In this document: positions 1-12,800 of the stretch, one piece after another
Layout of the letters: every line of letters begins with the position of its first letter
Position numbering within the stretch: the first letter of the stretch is position 1
Source: Tetraselmis striata
Taxonomy: Eukaryota; Chlorophyta; Chlorodendrophyceae; Chlorodendrales; Chlorodendraceae
Length of the DNA: 64,000 bases
Reading direction: 5' to 3'
Assembly: GCA_006384855.1 (NCBI GenBank)
Contig: VCJN01002614.1
Location: forward strand, 1 to 64,000
The notes under the pieces: generated by a model
What the model was told of the DNA's origin: nothing
Databases searched by the model: none
The model's input: the letters and a program-made list of their open reading frames with translations, nothing else
Translations under genes and position numbers: made by a program

Positions 1-119
1 CACAAGGGGGTCGGGATGGCAACGCAGAGCGGACACGTTCCCTCCCATCTACTTCCACACGCCCTTCCTCGCGGCATATTTCTGCCCATTGTTGCCCGAC
101 TCATCCTTTGGCACCCCAT

Positions 120-530
120 TATCCTTCCATATCCTCTCCTCCTCTTACTACTCCTCCCCCCTCCCCATTTCTCTTCACGCCTCCTCCTCCTCCTCCTACC
201 CCTCCTCCTTCACCCCCCTCCTCTCTTCTCCTCCCCCCCCCCCCCCCTCCTTCTTCACCCCCCTCCACCTCCTCAATTCTCCTCCTTCACCCCCCCCCCC
301 CCCCGGCCATGTCTTTCCTTTACCCCCTCCTCATCTTCCTCCTTCAAACCCCCCTCCTTCACCCCCTCCTCCTCCCCCTCCTCGTTCTCCTCCTCCTCCT
401 CTTTCACCCCCTCCTCCTCCTCCTCCTCCTCCTCCTCTCCCTCCCCCTGCTCCTTCCCGTTTTCCCCGTGTTTCCTCCCCGTCTTCCCCCTTCAGCCCCT
501 CCCCTTGCCAGAGCCATCATTACCACCACC
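120..530. repeat. Polypyrimidine (CT/C-rich) low-complexity tract
   Basis: About 400 bases of almost pure C and T on the + strand, with C runs near 233-246 and 291-304 and many CTC and CCT triplets. It keeps several frames free of stops, giving Pro/Ser/Leu-rich and Phe-rich reading frames that I do not regard as genes. It lies just before a coiled-coil exon and probably sits in an intron of that gene. Confidence 0.85.
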
Positions 531-582
531 GGAAAAGATCAGCTGCCGCGGGCGTCTAAGAGGTATGGGCGCTGTGGGCCCC

Positions 583-1723
583 CAGGCGGAGGTGGCCGCG
601 CTGCAGGAGGACGTCCTGCGCCTCAACCGGGCTGCAGAGGAGGCGGAGCAGCGCGCTGGGCCTGCGCAGGTGAGGGATGGAGGTGCAGTGGAGTGCGGGT
701 CACGCTGCGCAGCCCCCCCCCCCCTCCCCAAAAAACAAAAAGCACACACTCTCTCCTCCCCTAAGCCTCATTGGCGACTCTGCTCTAAGTTCCCTTGCGC
801 TGTTCGGGTTATAGTCCCGGGGATCATTTGCCTTGCCATTGCGGCAGAGCCCCATTGTGGGCGTAAACACAGTTTGGCATGGCGTCTCCCTGCGATTGCA
901 TATGGTGGGTTCGTGATATACGTTATCAGTGTTCCTATCATGGGGACTTTTACTAGTGCGGTAGTGTTTTTGACCATCGCCTAGCCATGTGTGAGTTACG
1001 CCACAAGCACCCCTACATGTAGCCGCTACATGTAACCTCTACGACGGACAAGTGAGCCGAACGCTCTCCTTTCTGTGACTGTGTTGAGGATTGATGTGAT
1101 GGCCGAACTCTGCACCATGAGGCCGCCACACGTCGCATCTCCGCGTGGAGGGGCACTGCCACATTGGCAGAACACCGCTCTCTTTTAGGTGCTCGATGTC
1201 GAGGGGTTGGTGCGGCGGACGTAACCCGGGACTCAGAGAACGAAACATGCGCTGCCCTCTGCGTGAGGTTTGCATTGCATGTGTTCAGGGTTGCGGTGGG
1301 TCTTCTATCGGTGGAAGCGCTGACGGTGTGGTGTGTGCGGGCCGTCAGGCGGGGGCGCCATCAGCGCCGCCGGCCTCGCCGCCCATCGGCGCGGACATGC
1401 TGGCGATGATGGAGGCGCAGCTGGGCAGCCTGAGCGGCCTCATCCGGCAGAAGGACGCCGAGATCGCGGGCCTCAAGGTGACGGTGCAGCGGCAGTGCGA
1501 CGAGCGCGTGGAGATGCTGATGGCGCTGAATGAGGCGAGCAAGGCGGGCGCGGGCGGCGCCGGTGCGGGGGGCGTGGGCGTTGGTAAGGGGAAGGCGGCC
1601 CAGGGCGAGGAGGAGGGGCCGCCCGGGAAGGGGCGCGGCCGCGGGGTGAGCAACACCATCCGCGGCAACATCGGCGCCGCCCCAGGAAGCCCTTGGCGGC
1701 GAAAGGCGGGCGGGTGGCACTGA
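583..1723 (+). CDS. Coiled-coil protein, C-terminal exons (partial gene)
   Basis: I do not recognise the family. Two exons fit together in phase 0. The first is about 583-669, beginning after CCCCAG and ending CAG before GTGAGG; it reads QAEVAALQEDVLRLNRAAEE. The second is 1349-1723, after GCCGTCAG, and reads through IGADMLAMMEAQLGSLSGL and RQKDAEIAGLKVTVQRQCDE to a stop. Both parts are Glu/Ala/Leu-rich with heptad spacing, so a coiled coil is likely. The tail is Gly/Ala- and Gly/Arg/Lys-rich and ends with GGWH. A GTAAGG inside the second exon could be another donor, so the last 150 bases are less certain. The gene must extend left of the window. It converges on the prolyl hydroxylase gene. 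Confidence 0.55.
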
Positions 1724-3209
1724 CAATGCCAGCCTGCTGCTCTCCGCCGCTCAGACTGGGCTGTTCTTAGGGCATGCTATCTCTAACCACTGTGGGAAAC
1801 ACTCGAGCTACGGCTGGCCTCGCTCGTTTCCAAGCCCCTCCTCTGTCCTGCAGCCTTGGGTCGTCCTCCGACCATGCATCCCGACACGCGTGGCGACATC
1901 ACCTTCACAAGCCCCTGCGCGGTGAACAAGGACCGGGCGGCAGCAGCAAAGAGTTGGGGGCTGCGGTGTTTGGCATTTGGCGGGATTGTCTCGAGGCGCT
2001 TGTCCTGTGTGAGCATTGCCGGCCACCATCCTGTCACGTCTTGGCTGGCCATGGCCACCTTGCCAGGCATGTTGGTGTGAATCACATGTAATGCGCAGTG
2101 GCTTTGGGACACGCGCAGCATGAGCCGCTCCGCGATGCCTCAGGTTGTTGGTAGACCGAGGCAAACTTGTTATGTCTGGCATGAGCTAATCGCCCGATGA
2201 GCACATGGTCAGAAAATGTTGGGAAGTTTTCTAGATTTAAATCAATTCCGAAAACCCTAAACAGCCGAGCTGCGGTGCATCAATGAATCGAGTTGACGAT
2301 CAATGCCAAAGCAGGCTCAACGAAGGTATTGTCGTTTCCAGTAGTATACATCGACAGGTGAGAATGCTTTCGTTCATGCAAGTGCCGCTTTCCAAACTCT
2401 CTTATGCATGAAACTCGACAAGCGTGAGCGCGGCCTATGGGCTAATAAGGAAGTACTGGCAGGTCGCAGGTGAGCGGATCGGCTAGGAAGGGAGCGGATG
2501 TCCGTTATATAAAACCGTTATATAAAACCGTTATATAATAACACCGGGCAGCGTTCTGGGGGATTCCCGGATCCGCTGCGCCAAGCATCCATGACAGCGC
2601 GGCTTTACCCTATTACGGCTTTACCCTATTATGCCCCCGGCGGCATGAACATATGCATAGTCCACGGCATCAAACACCCTGTGCAGGGTGGCGGCTGGCC
2701 ATCAGCCACTGGAGGGACTTCAGTGGCAGCCGGGCTGTCACGCCCTGTCAGCGTGCAAACATACATTGAACGAAGAGTTGTAGACATGTATGCGTGTGTT
2801 TGAAGGGGGGGGGGGGGGGGGGCATATGCTGCTTTCAACGAAGAGGTTATATTCCAAGAAGAGGCACGGCAAGGCTGGACGCGACGGCTGGGCGCAAACA
2901 TTTGCAGTGCCGCCATGGGTGTAGTTTGCGGGTCTAGCTAGGCATGGTTGCAAGATGTGGGGGCGTGTGCTGCCCTGCCCTGGAGCGTTAGCTAGCAGCA
3001 GCGACGAGTGGTGCATGACCGCTCCCATCACACTATTCAAGTATAGAGTGGTCCCAATCCTGGACCCAACTATGATGAAGGAGATTGCAGATTAAAATGA
3101 TGGCAGTGAAAATGCATGCAATTGTACATAATGCGCAGCGCAGCGTCCATGATGTTGTGCTCTAAAAAATCCGAATGCATTGTCCAAGATGTTGTCAGGT
3201 GTCGCCTTT
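1724..3209. other. Intergenic region between convergent genes
   Basis: I see no gene here. It holds a short tandem repeat at about 2503-2543 (three copies of a GTTATATAAAACC unit) and a G run at about 2807-2822. Reading frames in it are short and lack recognisable domains. It is the shared 3' flank of the coiled-coil gene and the prolyl hydroxylase gene. Confidence 0.6.
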
Positions 3210-4661
3210 TCACGGCACCTCGTTTTGACAGACCCAGGTGTTCAGTATGTACTTGCAGCCGGAGAGCACCGGCTCCCCCGCATGCTCCATCCGCAGATCG
3301 GCCCGCCCATCCGCAAAGGCCGGGAAGAAAATGAGGCAGTCACCGCGCGTGGGCTGGACCTACAGAGGAGAGGAAAAAGATCGCGCAGCTCAGTGTGGGT
3401 TTTGCATAATCCCATAAAGACGACGTCGCCATGATGGCGATGCACGGGGTAATACTGTGCTGCATGAGCCAGAAGGGTCTAAAAGAGTGAGACACTGTTT
3501 GAGTTAGTGGTTATCTCTGGAAGATGTCACTGCTAATATATTCTACGGTGACGAAAACACTTGACATGCAGCGACGGGGCGGCGCCCTTCCACGGGGCGT
3601 GCATCGAATTCGATCAACCCACCTTAAGATCCTGCAGGGAGGGGTGTAGAAAGCGAGTCTCTCCGCCGTGGCCTGCGGGTACGTCGTTGAGGTACACGAC
3701 GCACTGCACCAGCCGCTGCCCCAGATGGCCAGCCGTCACGAACTCGGCCAATTCCGCGTCGCCGCTCAGCCGCGCGTCGAAATGGCGCCGCTGCCTGTCG
3801 CCCTCTCGATAGCGCGTCACCAGCGGGTTCTCGAAAGCCTTTCGTGACCGACCGGTGAGCCGTTCAATCTGCTTGTCGCAACATGATGAGAGTGAGTGGC
3901 GCGCTATATGTTTCGAAAACCATATTTGGCGATCAATTTACACAATATACCTTAATGAGCCGGAATTAAATACCAGGCATTGTCAATATATTGCAATCAT
4001 GATTGACACAATAATATGTATGGGGAGTGAGTGCTCGAGGTGGAGGCACGTCATAATCATATACGAAATGCCACTTCCAGCATGGAAGTGTATAAAACTG
4101 GGTCATCGCCGAATATATAAGCGCTGAGGACAATATGGAATAACAGCGATATATTATCTATCGGAAGACGACAAAGTCGAGCTTGCGTCCTTTCTGTGTG
4201 TGTTGATATGAAGTAGAAATCTGAGAGGTTTCAAGGCTGCTGAAGGCAGTACCTGACTCAATGCGCTGTCGACGGCCTCCCCGACCCTCGGCGAGTCTCC
4301 CGAGTTTGCGTCCCATTTCGTACCTACAAATACCTTGCCGCCGATGGAGGCCTCAACCACGGCTCTGACGGTAGCCGTGAGGACCGCTACGCCCGCCAGG
4401 CCCGCGCCGAGTGCCGTCGCTCCCACGCAAGCACACTCTGCCGCGCCAAGGCCGGCCTCCGCGGCGGTGTGCACTGGTAGCGCGGTTGCCACGAGGACCA
4501 GCGGCAGCAGCAGCCGCAGGCGGTCGAAATTCACTGACACCCCCTGGTCGTAGGCGACCTCGTCGAGATTCCCGGCTTCTGCCGCCTTTATAATCACCTC
4601 GCAAGCCTGCGTTGGGGAATTGTTGGGGGGAGGGAGTTGGTGTGTGTGGGTGTTTTTTTTT

Positions 4662-4692
<31 letters not shown>

Positions 4693-5372
4693 GGGGGGTC
4701 TCAGTATTGTTTACAAAGATTATATACCGGCCCTTGCACTAGCGTACCAGGCGTTTCGGTGCGGGATCTAGCGACTATGTATAGCGACAACATTTTAGTG
4801 TCTCCGTCAGTGGTGCACACTTTTTTGGGTGGTGGGACCCTACTGCTGCAACAAAACATGCTATTGAAATACCTGTCACGCGCGTCGCTTGGGCGCTAAG
4901 CACGTTGCAGTATATAGCGTCACGGCGGAATAAGCGACAGTGCGCGTCGTTCGTCTGTGCGCGGCCGTACCTCATCCGATAGGACGTTGCGCGCGACATA
5001 CACTGGCGGCTCCTCAGACAGCGCTTCGACCCGTACGCCAGGCGCTGCCACGGGGTTTAGTTGCGGGTACACCACACCGGCGCGAGCTTTCTCAATATCG
5101 CCATCAGCAGGCAGTTGGGACGGCCTGGAACCGGGGACGACCGCCGGTTCAACCGTGTCAACCACACTTGCGGAGGCCTTGGCTGCAAGTTGCGCAATTG
5201 AAGCAGTCCTGGCGGTCTTCGCGGTGCGTCTCTGTGTTGGTGTTGAGCCATGCCACCACCGCCTGCCTAGCCGAGGCCGCTGGCAGCAGTCGCGTGTACT
5301 CTGGCTCAGGCCTCCGACACAAAGTGAGGACACGCCCAAAAACGATTTCCCCGTGTTCCGGAGTGCGGCCAT
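3210..5372 (-). CDS. Prolyl 4-hydroxylase (2-oxoglutarate/Fe(II) oxygenase)
   Basis: Enzymes of this family hydroxylate peptidyl proline using iron and 2-oxoglutarate, usually in the secretory pathway. Predicted exons are 5372-4971, 4606-4253, 3868-3623 and 3359-3210, all joining in phase 0, for about 383 aa. Exon 1 ends with RVEALSEEPPVYVARNVLSDE, cut here to the family's N-terminal edge (start VEALSEEPPVYVARNVLSDE), and exon 2 begins ACEVIIKAAEAG. Exon 3 has RRHFDARL, supplying the HxD iron ligands, then QCVVYLNDV and GGETRF. Exon 4 has RGDCLIFFPAF, EHAGEPVLSG with the distal His, and CKYILNTWV with the 2-oxoglutarate Lys. Exon 2 is odd: it carries two hydrophobic Ala/Leu/Val stretches, and the usual RTSSG segment is not seen. 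The start Met at 5372 is the first in frame and could be preceded by another exon. Confidence 0.85.
4652..4698. repeat. T-run followed by G-run in a prolyl hydroxylase intron
   Basis: About 20 T followed by about 27 G on the + strand, inside the intron between predicted exons 1 and 2 of the prolyl 4-hydroxylase gene. On the coding strand it is C-run then A-run. Exact lengths of such runs are error-prone in assemblies. Confidence 0.8.
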
Positions 5373-8300
5373 CCCGCGCCAGCGACGCGCCGGCGCAACG
5401 GCCGAGAACGCGGTAACGATGCCACCTCGGGTATCTCACGGCAATCGGCACGTAAATAAGCGCGTACGATGAAGTCTTCACTTGGCCGACAGTCGCGCGA
5501 CTAGCAAGAGGCTTGTGGGGGCTGAGGTGAACGCACCTTTATGTCCGCAGCATGAGCACTGCTGAGTTCCATGACATGGTACTCCCGAATTCATGATAGA
5601 TGTTTGTACTAGTGATTCCCCTCACCTGTGCATCTTTTATAACTTGCGAGTAATTCATATATGATATCGGTGAACATCGTCAGCAGTGCCTCCAAACATC
5701 CGAAATCTCAGCCACCATCAGAGTAGTTTATTGGGGAATGCTCGCAGCAGCAGTATCGCTGCACTATCGGTCATTTCTTGTCACCCGGCAGACTGATTGG
5801 AATGTCGAGCGGATTTCAAATGCATATAGGAGTAGCGATACATAATGAGGATTCGTTGAATAATTGGCTATCGTATGGCTACTCAGTATTACTCTGTATC
5901 ATTAGGTCGCTATGGTTGATCAATTAATCGTACGAATATTTCTACTGCATACCTCGTGTGAATCGCCAGCACAACTGGCAGTAGGCGCTATCACAGATTT
6001 TATTCCTGCCAGGCTGCCAGACTACAATACCCGTACAGTCGTACGACATCTTGGCGCGCGCGGTGATTTGATTGCCTCGATGTACACATCAGCGATCTGA
6101 CCATCCATGCATTTGTACCCTGCATTGGATTTGAGTATGGTTCGATTTGCCGGACGATTCGATGCAAGGAATCTGCGAGATTCCTAAAGGATAGAGATGA
6201 CTACTCGTTCATATCGTTATTCCCCGAGCATTTACCCGTACTCGAAATCCACGAGCATGGTACATGCACTCATTTATATCTCCACTATTATAATCCCTAC
6301 TGATGTTAAATGATTATGGGGATATCTGGTCGCCAAGGATTAGTACTGGATTACGGCCTAACCCCCGTTGCCCCTACCTTGCGTACTGATACCCTGCAAT
6401 GTGTGTGTGATATGACAGTGTCTCAGCCACAGACTCAATGTATTAGCAGTGTGTCACTCTGTGATGTATGGCACTAACGGTACGGTATGGTTGTATGGCA
6501 TTGCATGGTATGAATCGACTCGCCAAGGCCTGATGCCTGGGGGTGGCAGATGCGTCCATGCGAGTGCGTGTGCGCGAGCGCATATGTGTGTGTGTGTGTG
6601 TGATTTTGTGTCATCGGCGTTCATTGTACACCCATGGGTGATTAGAATCAGGCTGGGGCATCAGGTCAAGAGCATCAGGCTGCACTCCGCTGCAGCAGAA
6701 TCAATTGACATCAACATATAATCCCCAAACGTGACAGCAGGCAATAATACATTCCTGCTCATGTAGATTGTGCGAGGCATCATGTGTGCAAATCTATCAT
6801 GTGCACCAACATGACAATATATGTGTAGTGACTACCTGAATCTTTGCATTGGGCACAGCAGTAGCCCTGTCCAGTTACTGTCACTTTTTGATAAAAGGAT
6901 GGCTGGGTTGCTACTACAGTGATGGTCATCCCTTCCCAACCTTTTCATTTTTGCCAACAGGTAGATAGCTACTCATCGTGGTGCTGAATTAGGCGATAGA
7001 GTTACATAGATTGATGTTTTTGAACTACTGCATGGGTTATAAATGTTAGTAATGAATCTGACAGCTCACTGCGCTCCCAGCTGGCGCGTGACTGCGCTGG
7101 CCGTCGAACGATGCCAGCACAGGGTTGCTCAAATATGAGGCACCCTTACATTGCCATATCAACTGTACCTTTTGCTATGATTTCACTGCCTGCGGTACCC
7201 TGTTTACTATTTCCACTGTTTTGTTCTCTGGAAATGCTTTAGTCCACATGGCCAAGCATAATCGACTATGGTCCCTTAGATAGGGTTCCCCGTGCACCAC
7301 GTGGATCCCGAAGCTGTAAGGCCAGTGGCTACACCACCTTGGCTCACACACCAGTCGACGTCTCCAATTAAGGTCAGATTTTGCCATCATCGTTTATCAC
7401 TGCGTGAGTACATGGCGACACGCTATCGAGCAGTTGGGGTATGAATGCTGCTACAGGTAGAGGTAGTGGTGTCGGCAGTAATACGTGTGTTGCTATATAC
7501 TGGTAGTTGTGCTCACGCGGCCCTCCCAGACTTGTGCTAGTTCACCCACTCGCGCTGTCTTTCAATTTCCTTTTGACCCTCCCATTATCTGAAACGGCTT
7601 TGCGCGCAGCCGCGCATTCGACCTCGCAGCAGCACACTCCTCGCACCGCATCTGCTCTGTCATCTGGTGACGCCACCCATCCTAGCACTCTGCGCAGTAG
7701 CGAGATAGAAGGGGGCAGGCCGCCCTGTTGCTGTGGAACTGGCGGCGTTCTCGGCCAGCGGACGGGGGCAACGGAGGCTGCCTCAGCGTCTGCGATTAGG
7801 TGTGTATCCTCTCAAGTGGCTGGAACTCGAGATCGCGTTATCTGATCATGGGCTGGCACGGCCCGCCTGTGCCCCGCCAGCGCCTGGCGGAACGAACCGT
7901 GCCAATACCGGATACACGAAGTCGCTGATCAGCCTACTGATAGCTTTCTCCCAATGACCGCGGCGCATGTTTAACCCTGCTGGTGGACGCCAGGGCGGCG
8001 CTGGGCAGCACTACAAACTATGAAACTACACTGCTGCACCTTTACCCGAGTCGGCGTTCGGTACAGCACATAAGGGTCGTTGACGTGAACCCTTCCTGGC
8101 GTGGTGCAGTCGACGGCGAACCGGCGGCGATCCGGTACGCAGCGCAGCACGGTGGCAGCAGGCAGCAGCAGGCAGCAGCAACGACCAATCCTATGAACTT
8201 TATGTGGCAATGTTCGTACCATTATTCATATTTCTAAACTACAGTAGTTTATTAGTTTAGCAAACTAGTCATAAGCTCGTAACTAAACGGACCCGTGACT

Positions 8301-9899
8301 GTGCAGGCAGAGGAGCGCGGCGAGCCATCACATGCTGCCCACAATCCAAGGTCGGACTGCTGCGGCAACGACGTGTACGAGTATCGATCGGGGATAAGGA
8401 TGCTATATGTCCATCATGATAACTGGATAATATTGTGACATTAGGCCGGTCCAATTTAATGGTATGTTTCATTACTCTACTTTCCGGAGAAACAGAGGGG
8501 TTCACTTTGTAAGTGGCCTCAACTTTTTGTTCACGCACTTAAGCAGTGCTCGGCGGCTGGGAGCCGCGGTGCATGAGCGGCTGGGGGCTCAAAGGAGCCC
8601 TACTTGGGAGGTCAATCATCCCACCTTGTGTGCAGTGTGTGCATGATCATGACGTGAATGTCTAATAAGGCATGCTGCCACTCACGCTTAGTTGCCACAG
8701 TGTTCCCACCGATGATGCGTGAGTAGTGGTGATGGCCAGGTGATGAAGACGCATGACTCATAGATGAGGTGTTACATATAGTCACACCAATATTTATTTG
8801 CCTTTGTGCAAAACCCGTGAGCGTACCGGCTATCATGTGCTCACGAGGCGCGCCAAGGCCAACTGTGCTGAGAAGATGCCGGAGCTTGATATAGGTTAGC
8901 GGCATCGCGCCGTAGGGCAGAGCAACGCGGTAATGAAAGCAACAACACATTGCAGTGGCATACATCAGCTTAGGAGCATCATAGCACTACATGGAGGGGT
9001 GGATAGGACTGCCGTGCGGTTGGCTGGGTTGCCAGGATGCTGACTGTAATGTGGTGATGGTTCTCGACCCAAATTAAAGTGCCCCACCCCCTCTTCATTG
9101 ATTTTATGCGTGCCTGTGGCAGGGAACACTTCTCCACACAGCCATGCATTGAAACCATAAAAAAAAGCTATGCCAGTGGTAGTACTTATTATGCAATCGT
9201 GAGCATGTTATACTAAGTACTGCGATATCAACATTGCTTAAGTAAAGGGGGTGAAGAGAGAGGGGGTTATAAAACATAAAATTAAATCGAGCCGGCCTTA
9301 TAATGTTGAATGCAATCTTATGAAATCTGCAAGTTCCCGACGGTAAACAAGCGCGGCGGTACAGGTACCCGTTGAAATCTAATCCTAGCACCCCTCTGAC
9401 AGTATCGGGGGGCGTTCACCGCCAAGATACGGCAGGTTAGCCGCTACATAGTGCTACTGCGGTACCCTGCTCGCAAAAGCACCGGCGAACGGACGGCGCA
9501 CGAAATAACGATAATGGTGCAAGCATCGGCTACACTGCAGCGCGCGCTGAACCAACGGCGGCAGTGGGATAGCGACTACAACAGCGGCTACAAGTAGAAT
9601 CCTCGTCGCTATTTCCGCAAGAGACCAACCGGAATAGCACTACCCATACACACCCACAATACTTTCCAGCATCAGCTACATCTTGACAGCATACTGACAC
9701 GGTAGCGAGGCTTGCCATCGACTCGCTGACGCACTGTGCCAAGCCACACATCTGTCGCTCAACAGCGCCGCTGCTCCACTGCTACGCGACCATTTTCCAA
9801 AGAGTTACCCGTCGAGGCTCATCACCGGCAGCTATCGAGTGCTGTATATAGCCGCTACCCATCCAGTGCAAGTGCCCTTTGAAGACGACTTGCATTAAA
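5373..9899. other. 4.5-kb region without a recognised gene
   Basis: This stretch is more AT-rich than the exons around it. I found no domain, no chain of exons with matched phases, no tRNA and no transposon remnant. There is a short (TG)n microsatellite at about 6580-6602. It separates the 5' ends of the prolyl hydroxylase (-) and the kinase (+), so promoters of both genes must lie at its ends. A fast-evolving gene or long non-coding RNA cannot be excluded. Confidence 0.5.
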
Positions 9900-12800
9900 A
9901 TGGCGCAGCAAAGCTGTTGGATTAACGGAGCGGGCCCGGCTGCCGTTCTCCCGAGCAAGGCCGTTGGAGCCTCAGCCGCCGTGACGACGAACAACAAGTC
10001 GTACCGGGTTGGAGTAGCTCCTCGTCACCGGCACTCGATAATGTCACAGGTGCGCCTTTTACTTGGCATTTATTGTCGTTATTAGACTCCAATCCCACCT
10101 AGCCATGCTGGCATGCTGAAGGCGTGTCGGGGCTGTGTACCAGCGTACGTGATGTATCCATAACTTGTTATTCCTTCGCTATAGATTCGCCGCGAGTCTG
10201 ATATCCGTCACCGACGAGCCGACACTGGCGAGTGAATCAGCAGTAGCGCTCAACCGCTACCTGTAAAACCATAATTACATACTCTCCGTCACGTCGTCTG
10301 TTGGGGTACATGTATGTGCTGCTTCCTGTGTCATTCCTCGCGCTTGCGGCATTTTCAGGCAGGATCCATGAACGCTTCGCCGCGCAGATCAAAGCACGGT
10401 GCAGGCGGTTGGCCCTACTCATAGTGGATGATGCAGCGAGTACTGACGCTCTGGATAGTCGCCCTGTTCGCAGCAGCGACATGACGGTCAATTCGCAGCG
10501 GCACCGAAGCGGTGCACGCCCTCAAGACTGGTTGCCGCGCGCGGCGCCGAGGGGCAGCATGCGGAGCCCCAGGCCCCACCGCAGCGCTTCGACTACCCCG
10601 CGAACGCGTCCGACAAGGTGCGAGAATTCCGCTACGGTGGGCAGGGGTCAAGGGTCGTCGCAGCCTGGGTGCAGTGGGTACCTGGGTCGCAGGGTCAGCC
10701 GAAGACCTGGATCGTAGCCAATAGTTGCTGTCGATTCGAAATGCCGAATGCACGTCTCATGCTGTCCTTTGTGGATGAGGTACATAATATTTTATTTTAT
10801 TGCAGTTTAATAGCGTGAACATGTCTCTGAACATGGCTAGGTGTCATTACACATTATACCATTCCATTGCGGGTCCATTGATACCCGCTGTGATATATGA
10901 GCAATCTGGAGAGGTGTGTGCGTACGTATGTACTGCACGCAAACAAATCTCTCAAATTCGAACCTAATCATGCTACTAGCAACTTCACACCGTTCCAATA
11001 TGTATAGTTGTTTAGCTGTCAACCAGCATTCACCAAGAGGGGTTTGTCGTCATCCGACAAACATGACAAGGCGCTATGGCGGATCGGACCTGCCCCTATC
11101 TGCTGAGACTGCCGACATGGCCGCTGCCGCTGCCTGTTCTTGCAGGAACTACTGCAGCAGCACCCAGGGGCTGACATCAACATCCAGGACGCCACAAACT
11201 GCTTCGACTACCCCCGGAACCTGCGCGACAGGTGTGTAAACCGGCATTTACACCTCCCAGCCCCCTCTTATTGAGTATGGCTATCATGATCCGGTTTCGA
11301 GGCCGACTTTCAGTATGCCAGCAAGCCAAACAAAGGACGTCGATAACCAAGCAAGATCCACCCTCTTTGAAAGTAGTCGCTCTAATAATGAATTAGTATC
11401 GCCCATTAATCCGCTCACCTGCTGTAGCCACGCTCTGAAGGTGCTAGCTATATGTACTTGCTGTTGCAACCCCCCTCCCCTCGTCCCCCCCCCCCCCCCC
11501 CCCGCCAACAGGTAAACAGCGTACCCGTCTCAGAATCTGTTGGGATTGACCAGAAACCATGAACCCAAATAAAGTGTATTGTGACAATTATGTGCCTGCT
11601 TTGCATGCTCACCACGCCCCGTGCCCCATCATGCACAGGTACGCCATCATGGAGGAAATTGGGAAGGGCGGCTTTGCGCACGTGTACCGCGCCGCACTGA
11701 AGGAAAACGGCGTGCAGTACGCCTGCAAGAGCATGCCCAAGCGGCAGCCGCGCACGGGGCAAGTCACGCCGCACCACCTGCTGCGCATCCGCGCGGAAGT
11801 CGACGCGATGCGCCAGCTGGGGGCGTCCCTGGACGCGGCAGCTCTCAAGGTGGGGCCTCATGAACCTTTCCGTTCCGGCTCGCTACATGTGCGCCTCCAC
11901 TGCATTCTCGGCGAACTGGTGTTAAAAAACGGGCCAAACAATAAACTGATGTATGTCATGCAAGTCGTAAACTTACACTTCCTCACTGATATATCTGGTA
12001 ACGCATGTCGCACGGAAGCTCATCACTTTATCGACACTCGAGCTATGGCGGATTCATAGCTATGCGGAGAGTTTGTTATATGTGAATGTTATCCCCCCCC
12101 CCCCCCCCCCGCGCACCTGACCGACCGCCTTCGTGCGCGTAAATAGGGAAGGAAACTGTAAATCTATCAGGATACAGCACGGATAACTCCCAGAGTCGCA
12201 GAGAAAGTTGACAGTGAGCCTACAGTCCAGTCGCATAGCCAAGCAAAAGTGAACTATACAGTCAACTAGAAGTCGTAGGTAGTATACAGTTCTGGACTGC
12301 GCAACCCAATAGTTAAAAGGGTATGATGGTGCGGTGTTTGCAAAGATGGGTAGTATATTAGCTGAAGCACCTGACAAGTTGTAGCAGGAGTTGCTGACAT
12401 GCGAGATGGCGTGGCCGCTGTTGACGCGCAGGAAGTGTTTGAGGACGACGAGCACGTGCACATCATCATGGAGCTCTGCGAGGGCGGGCCGCTGCTGAAG
12501 CCCGGGGAGACCCCCGCGCACTCGGAGCAGGACGTGGCAGACATCATGCGCTCCGTGCTGCGCTTCTTGGCGCAGTGCGCCGCCAAGGTGCGGTGCGGGT
12601 GTAGTGGACAGGGCCTTTAGGGTTTGGTTAGTAAAGGGGTTTATGGTCATCCACCAATCCGCCGAATGTTTATTATCACTATATTTTGATAAGTACTAAT
12701 TGTACTGGGAATTGATGTGCCACACACACACAGACATACACACACTTTAAACTGATATATACACAAATATGTAAACATGTATATGTCGTATGTACGAATG

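Noticed and set aside
16-984. A 322-residue Pro/Ser/Leu-rich open frame at the left edge
   Set aside because: It is a by-product of the polypyrimidine tract. Only the final coiled-coil part (about 583-669) has splice and family-like support.
7507-7957. Two overlapping open frames with Ala/Arg/Ser-rich text
   Set aside because: No family resemblance and no splice partners with matching phase.
11146-11231. An ankyrin repeat before the kinase (GADINIQDATN)
   Set aside because: One short resemblance within a 29-codon exon; no second repeat.
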